Origin: Taishania sp964580465
GTDB lineage: Bacteria > Bacteroidota > Bacteroidia > Flavobacteriales_D > Crocinitomicaceae
Assembly: GCA_964580465.1 (NCBI GenBank)
Contig: CAZOKJ010000032.1
Location: 1 to 29,062 of the forward strand
DNA: 29,062 nt
Direction of reading: 5' to 3'
The stretch's first letter is position 1; each line of letters starts with the position of its first letter. The notes beneath the pieces were generated by a model that did no database searches, was not told the origin of the DNA, and saw only the letters and a program-made list of their open reading frames with translations. The translations under genes and the position numbers were made by a program. Of the stretch, positions 25,009 through 29,062 are shown in pieces.

Positions 25009-25025
25009 TTGGCGTTATTATTGTA
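25009..25025 (+). promoter_or_regulatory. Candidate sigma-54 promoter of htrA
   Basis: TTGGCGTTATTATTGTA carries GG (-24) and TTG (-12) at exactly the sigma-54 spacing and agrees with YTGGCACGnnnnTTGCW at the most conserved positions; the C after TTG is T. An imperfect palindrome, TGACAAAATGTAC (24984-24996), with ACAT/ATGT half-sites lies just upstream and might bind a regulator. An alternative reading is a sigma-A -7 element TATTATTG (25016-25023, one mismatch). Confidence 0.45.
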
Positions 25026-25059
25026 AGTAAGTAACTGAAAACATTAAAAAAAACAAATC

Positions 25060-26526
25060 ATGAATAGTAATTTAAAATTTATCGGATTAGGATTTGTAGG
25101 AGGTTTGTTGCCTTTGGGACTTTATTTTATGTTAAATGGTACTCCTCAATCAATGTCAATCGAAGATGGAAACGCTACAAATACGCTACCTGTTCATAGA
25201 ACAAGTTTTGCAGGGATTGGTGGGGCAGCGGATTTCGTAGAAGCTTCTGAAAATTCAATTAATTCTGTTGTACACGTAACAACTAAGGTTGTTCAAACAA
25301 CTTTTCAGCGTGACTTGTTTCAAGAATTCTTTTATGGTCCAGGTGCTGGAGGTAGAGAATTAAAACGCTATGGTTCAGGATCTGGTTCTGGGGTAATTGT
25401 TTCTGGAGATGGTTACATTGTTACCAATAATCACGTAATTGAAAGCGCAAGCGAAATTGAAGTTATTTTAAATGATAACTCAAAATATACAGCTAAAATC
25501 GTTGGAGCAGATCCATCGACAGATATTGCAGTGTTAAAAATTGAAGCCAAAGGATTGCAAACGATGCCTTTAGGAAATAGTGATGAAATCAGAGTTGGTG
25601 AATGGGTGTTGGCAGTTGGAAATCCATTTAATTTGACTTCGACAGTAACTGCTGGTATCGTGTCGGCTAAGGCACGTAATATTAATTTGTTATCAGATAG
25701 AAGCAAGCAAGACGTGGTGCCAATTGAGTCATTTATTCAAACAGATGCAGCGGTAAATCCAGGTAATAGTGGAGGAGCATTGGTTAATACACGAGGAGAA
25801 TTAGTGGGTATCAATACAGCTATTGCTTCACAAACTGGTAGTTATGCTGGTTATTCCTTCGCTGTACCAGTTAATTTAGTTCGAAAAGTAATGAGCGATT
25901 TAATCGACTATGGTGTTGTTCAAAGAGGTTATTTAGGCGTGAAAATAGCTGACATTTCACAAGAGTTGAAGGAGAAAAATAATCTTCCAAATTTAAAAGG
26001 TGTTTATGTTGCTTCTGTTGTGGATGGAGGAAGTGCTGAAAGCGCTGGAATTAAAGAAGGAGATGTTATTTTGAAAATTGGCACTAAAGAGGTGAACTCA
26101 TCTGCTTCGTTACAAGAAGAAGTAGGCAAGGGACGTCCAGGTGATAAATTAGCTGTTACAGTGCGTAGAAAAAATGGTAAGGAAGAAACAATTGATTTGG
26201 TGTTGAGAAACAGTGCTGGAGAAACAAAATTAGTTTCCAAGGAAGAAGTAAGAAAGAATGCAGCTTTAGGAGCAACATTTGAACTATTATCTAGCAAAGA
26301 GAAAAAAGAATTGAAAACAGATTATGGTGTGAAAATCAAATCATTGTCAACAGGTAAGTTGCAAGCATTGGGATTAAAAGAAGGAATGGTAATTACCAAA
26401 ATCAACAATGAACCAGTGCGCAGTGTGGAACAATTAACAGAAAAATTAAACACAGGAAATTCGGGTGTTTTGTTAGAGATTCTAACAGAAACAGGACGCA
26501 AGGAATATATTGGATTTGGATTGTAA
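25060..26526 (+). CDS. Periplasmic serine protease/chaperone of the HtrA (DegP/DegQ) family
   Basis: 488 aa. N-terminal signal or anchor (about 6-26). Trypsin-like domain with catalytic triad His125 (TNNHVI), Asp155 (STDIAVLKI) and Ser237 (NPGNSGGA). Two PDZ domains at about 285-383 (GYLGVKIADIS, AGIKEGDVILKIG) and 400-486 (LGLKEGMVITKINN). It degrades or refolds misfolded envelope proteins. It stands in its own unit between the divergent lapA-like operon and rpoD. The upstream region carries a sigma-54-like sequence and an imperfect palindrome, which would fit stress control. Confidence 0.95.
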   Translation: MNSNLKFIGLGFVGGLLPLGLYFMLNGTPQSMSIEDGNATNTLPVHRTSFAGIGGAADFVEASENSINSVVHVTTKVVQTTFQRDLFQEFFYGPGAGGRELKRYGSGSGSGVIVSGDGYIVTNNHVIESASEIEVILNDNSKYTAKIVGADPSTDIAVLKIEAKGLQTMPLGNSDEIRVGEWVLAVGNPFNLTSTVTAGIVSAKARNINLLSDRSKQDVVPIESFIQTDAAVNPGNSGGALVNTRGELVGINTAIASQTGSYAGYSFAVPVNLVRKVMSDLIDYGVVQRGYLGVKIADISQELKEKNNLPNLKGVYVASVVDGGSAESAGIKEGDVILKIGTKEVNSSASLQEEVGKGRPGDKLAVTVRRKNGKEETIDLVLRNSAGETKLVSKEEVRKNAALGATFELLSSKEKKELKTDYGVKIKSLSTGKLQALGLKEGMVITKINNEPVRSVEQLTEKLNTGNSGVLLEILTETGRKEYIGFGL

Positions 26527-26604
26527 AAAATGGTATGATTTTTGCGGGTAAAGTCCGTGAAAAATAATTCTTTCCAAATATTTTATTATACGATTTTTTA
26601 GTCG

Positions 26605-26612
26605 TACCTTTG
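26605..26612 (+). promoter_or_regulatory. -7 element of rpoD
   Basis: TACCTTTG fits TAnnTTTG. TTTA at 26582-26585, 20 bases upstream, is close to the -33 TTTG. The leader is about 44 bases long. Confidence 0.6.
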
Positions 26613-26640
26613 CAACGATTTTCATAGAATTACACTCAAA

Positions 26641-26647
26641 AAGGAGG
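26641..26647 (+). promoter_or_regulatory. Full Shine-Dalgarno-like AAGGAGG in the rpoD leader
   Basis: A perfect anti-SD complement, 13 bases before the rpoD ATG, which is longer than the optimal 5-9. It stands out because almost no other gene in the window has one. Confidence 0.6.
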
Positions 26648-26660
26648 TTTTAAAAGTAAA

Positions 26661-27527
26661 ATGAGACAGCTTAAAATTACAAAATCAATTACCAATCGCG
26701 AGTCACAATCGTTAGATAAGTACTTGCAAGACATTGGTAAAGAGGAATTGATCACTGCGGAAGAAGAGGTAGAATTGGCAAGACGCATCAAGCAAGGAGA
26801 CCAGAGAGCCCTTGAAAAATTAACTAGAGCCAATCTTCGATTCGTAGTATCAGTTGCTAAACAGTATCAAAATCAAGGTCTGACATTGCCCGATCTAATC
26901 AACGAAGGGAATTTAGGACTGATCAAAGCAGCTCAAAAATTTGATGAAACACGTGGTTTTAAGTTTATTTCTTACGCAGTTTGGTGGATTCGCCAATCTA
27001 TTTTGCAAGCATTGGCAGAACAAGCTCGTATCGTAAGATTGCCTCTTAACCAAGTTGGTTCATTGAATAAGATTAACAAAGCGTTTTCGCGCTTGGAACA
27101 AGAGTATGAGCGTCCTCCTTCAGCTGAAGAATTAGCAGAAGCGTTGGAAGTTCCAGAAGACAAAATCAAAGAATCGTTAAATGTATCTGGTCGCCACGTG
27201 TCAATGGATGCACCTTTGTCAACATCAGAAGATGGGGGGACCTTGATGGATGTGATGGCAAATACAGATTCTCCTAAAGCAGACCACCAATTAATGGCAG
27301 AGTCGTTACAAAAGGAAATCGAACGTTCATTGAGCACACTAACAGACAAAGAGCGTGAAATTATTCGCTTGTTCTTCGGAATTGGAATGAATCACGGTTT
27401 GACTTTAGAAGAAATCGGAGCGAAATTTAGCTTAACACGCGAACGCGTTCGACAAATTAAAGAAAAAGCAATTAGAAGATTGAGACATACGTCACGCAAC
27501 AAATTACTGAAATCTTATTTAGGATAA
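26661..27527 (+). CDS. rpoD: Primary RNA polymerase sigma factor (RpoD/SigA)
   Basis: 288 aa, the short Bacteroidota form without region 1.1 or the non-conserved insert. Region 1.2 is at about 17-46 (DKYLQDIGKEELITAEEEVELARRIKQGD), region 2 at about 55-125 (NLRFVVSVAKQYQNQGL, DLINEGNLGLIKAAQKFD, and GFKFISYAVWWIRQSILQAL for -10/-7 recognition and melting), region 3 at about 130-205, and region 4 at about 225-288 (LTLEEIGAKFSLTRERVRQIKEKAIRRLR helix-turn-helix for the -33 box). It recognises TTTG/TAnnTTTG promoters such as its own. Followed by a strong terminator. Confidence 0.97.
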   Translation: MRQLKITKSITNRESQSLDKYLQDIGKEELITAEEEVELARRIKQGDQRALEKLTRANLRFVVSVAKQYQNQGLTLPDLINEGNLGLIKAAQKFDETRGFKFISYAVWWIRQSILQALAEQARIVRLPLNQVGSLNKINKAFSRLEQEYERPPSAEELAEALEVPEDKIKESLNVSGRHVSMDAPLSTSEDGGTLMDVMANTDSPKADHQLMAESLQKEIERSLSTLTDKEREIIRLFFGIGMNHGLTLEEIGAKFSLTRERVRQIKEKAIRRLRHTSRNKLLKSYLG

Positions 27528-27531
27528 GAAT

Positions 27532-27566
27532 AAAAGCTGCCCGCCAAAAGTGGGTAGCTTTTTTTG
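27532..27566 (+). terminator. Rho-independent terminator after rpoD
   Basis: Ten paired bases, AGCTGCCCGC (27535-27544) with GTGGGTAGCT (27550-27559) including two G-U pairs, loop CAAAA, flanked by AAA and a run of seven T. Confidence 0.92.
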
Positions 27567-27571
27567 TTTAA

Positions 27572-27579
27572 TAGATTTG
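27572..27579 (+). promoter_or_regulatory. -7 element of the GAPDH gene
   Basis: TAGATTTG fits TAnnTTTG. It starts six bases after the T-run of the rpoD terminator and lies 26 bases before the ATG, leaving an A-rich leader. Confidence 0.55.
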
Positions 27580-27605
27580 AAAACCAATTAAATTAAAAAA
27601 TAAAA

Positions 27606-29057
27606 ATGGAAACATCGCTGAGTTACGAAGCAGAGTTGAAATCACACGTTGAAAGAGAACGTGCAGCTGTTAAATTATCAAGTAAAGTAGGGGAGTTGCT
27701 TTATGAAAAAGGAGTGGAATTAGTATTGTTTAGAAATCACTTAACAGATGTAACACTTTCAGAAATCTTGAATTTGCATGAATATGCAAAAACAGTCGTG
27801 AATAAATCAATTGATGTTTTTACAACTTCTGAATTGGCAGGTGAACTATTGAAAATGGATTTAGCTCCTGCGAAGTTGGATATTGGTAAATTGGCTAGTG
27901 AATGGATTGAAGAACAAGATAACTATCCATCAAAATTAGACTTTTTAAAAGCAAAATTAACAGGTTTTGAAAACAATTCTTCTAACGGAATTGAACCAAG
28001 AGACGTTGTATTGTACGGTTTTGGTCGTATCGGTCGTTTGGCTGCTCGTGAGTTGATCAAACAAGCTGGTAAAGGTCAACAATTGAGATTACGTGCAATT
28101 GTAACTCGTGGAAATTCTCCTGAAGATATCATCAAACGTGCTTCTTTGTTAAGAAATGACTCTGTTCATGGTGCTTACAAAGGTACTGTTAAAGTAGATT
28201 TGGAAAATGAGGCAATCATTATCAATGGTCAAGTCGTGAAAATGATCAATGCTTCAAACCCTGAAGATGTTGATTATACAGCTTATGGTATCAACAATGC
28301 CTTGGTAATTGATAACACTGGTGTTTTCACAAATCGTGAAGCATTGAGCCGTCACTTAAAAGCTAAAGGTGTTGCTAAAGTAATTTTGACAGCTCCTGGT
28401 AAAGAAATTCCAAACGTTGTTTATGGTATCAATCAAGGTACATTGGATGTAGAAAATGAAACTATTTTCTCTGCGGCTTCTTGTACTACCAATGCAATTT
28501 CTCCAATCTTAAAGGTGATTAACGATGAGTTTGGTGTGGTAAAAGGACACATTGAAACAGTGCACGCTTACACAAATGACCAAAACTTGTTGGACAACAT
28601 GCACAAAAAACCAAGAAGAGGTCGTTCTGCTGCTGTAAACATGGTAATTACTTCAACTGGCGCTGGTAGTGCTGTAACAAAAGTAATTCCAGAATTGAAA
28701 GATAAATTGACAGCAAATGCAGTTCGTGTACCAACTCCAAATGGTTCTTTGGCTATTTTAAGTTTGGAATTAAACAAAGGAACTTCAATTGAAGATGTAA
28801 ATGCAGTTATTCGCAAAGCTTCTTTAGAAGGTGATTTGGTTAATCAAATTTACTATTCTTACGATCCAGAAATGGTTTCTACAGATATCATTGGTAACAC
28901 TTGTTGTTCTGTATTTGACTCTCACGCTTCAATCGTAGGGAATGATCCAAAAAATGTTGTATTGTATGTATGGTATGACAATGAGTTTGGATATACAAAA
29001 CAAGTTATTCGTTTGGCGAAATATGTAGCTAAAGTGAGAAGAAATCTTTACTATTAA
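27606..29057 (+). CDS. gap: Glyceraldehyde-3-phosphate dehydrogenase with long N-terminal extension
   Basis: 483 aa, about 150 more than a standard GAPDH (330-340). Catalytic core: NAD-binding GFGRIGR at 138-144, ASCTTN with nucleophile Cys293, partner His320 (ETVHAYT), the PRRGRSA-containing anion site (336-342) and the end DNEFGYTKQV. The core loop RVPTPNGSLAILSLEL differs from the common PTPxVSVVDL. Residues 1-130 form a mainly helical extension with no motif I know; long GAPDHs of this type are common in Bacteroidota. Glycolytic or gluconeogenic step between glyceraldehyde 3-phosphate and 1,3-bisphosphoglycerate. The stop codon lies five bases before the window end. Confidence 0.93.
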   Translation: METSLSYEAELKSHVERERAAVKLSSKVGELLYEKGVELVLFRNHLTDVTLSEILNLHEYAKTVVNKSIDVFTTSELAGELLKMDLAPAKLDIGKLASEWIEEQDNYPSKLDFLKAKLTGFENNSSNGIEPRDVVLYGFGRIGRLAARELIKQAGKGQQLRLRAIVTRGNSPEDIIKRASLLRNDSVHGAYKGTVKVDLENEAIIINGQVVKMINASNPEDVDYTAYGINNALVIDNTGVFTNREALSRHLKAKGVAKVILTAPGKEIPNVVYGINQGTLDVENETIFSAASCTTNAISPILKVINDEFGVVKGHIETVHAYTNDQNLLDNMHKKPRRGRSAAVNMVITSTGAGSAVTKVIPELKDKLTANAVRVPTPNGSLAILSLELNKGTSIEDVNAVIRKASLEGDLVNQIYYSYDPEMVSTDIIGNTCCSVFDSHASIVGNDPKNVVLYVWYDNEFGYTKQVIRLAKYVAKVRRNLYY

Positions 29058-29062
29058 CCTGA

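Noticed and set aside
26538..26565. Possible terminator hairpin after htrA
   Set aside because: ATTTTT-CGG pairs with CCG-AAAAAT, but there is a bulge and no T-run follows, so it is too weak to list.
26972..27349. 125-codon minus-strand frame opposite rpoD
   Set aside because: Antisense shadow of a strongly conserved gene; its translation is Ser-rich nonsense without any motif.
1..29062. CRISPR array, prophage or defence island
   Set aside because: No regularly spaced repeats, integrase, phage structural genes or known defence genes were seen; gene content is mostly housekeeping.

Overview
The window looks like an AT-rich chromosomal segment of a Bacteroidota bacterium, most likely order Flavobacteriales (the family cannot be fixed from this sequence). 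Reasons: many genes are preceded by the Bacteroidota sigma-A -7 element TAnnTTTG; the primary sigma factor is the short form (288 aa, no region 1.1); there is a GldL-like membrane protein with the FKxxHWPGA motif; the GAPDH carries a long N-terminal extension; and Shine-Dalgarno sequences are almost absent.

Layout. 50-1171: a decayed IS30-family insertion sequence with 27-bp inverted repeats and a transposase broken by two frameshifts, ending 55 bp before a DOPA-dioxygenase-like gene (ygiD type). 2124-6980, minus strand: an ftsK, SBF-like transporter and mnmE gene row. 7257-8502: a SIMPL-domain protein and an orphan fragment of an actin-like ATPase. 8559-13884: a YbiT-type ABC-F ATPase whose second nucleotide-binding domain has lost its P-loop, then a dCMP deaminase, CtpA-type protease and hypothetical protein operon. 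13945-16517: rpe, a DinB-like protein, a secreted protein and a GldL-like membrane protein. 16518-17447: about 930 bp of unusual content, with a remnant of an IS1595-type transposase, strong hairpins and two unannotated 34-codon membrane microproteins, one of which has its own promoter and terminator. 17448-21080: a GH3-family adenylate-forming enzyme, a secreted protein, yidD, a lipoprotein and rlmH. 21137-24845, minus strand: LapA-like protein, small membrane protein and GH92 alpha-mannosidase. 25060-29057: HtrA/DegQ protease (with a candidate sigma-54 promoter), rpoD and GAPDH.

Most genes are core housekeeping: tRNA and rRNA modification (mnmE, rlmH), chromosome segregation (ftsK), envelope quality control (htrA, ctpA, yidD), pentose phosphate pathway and glycolysis (rpe, gap), and transcription (rpoD). 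No defence system, CRISPR array, tRNA or rRNA gene was seen. The more unusual signals are (1) the 16.5-17.4 kb microprotein and IS-remnant interval, (2) three genes whose -7 element lies exactly four bases before the start codon, implying leaderless mRNAs, (3) the asymmetric ABC-F protein, and (4) a candidate sigma-54 promoter before htrA. No clearly novel multi-gene system is present.
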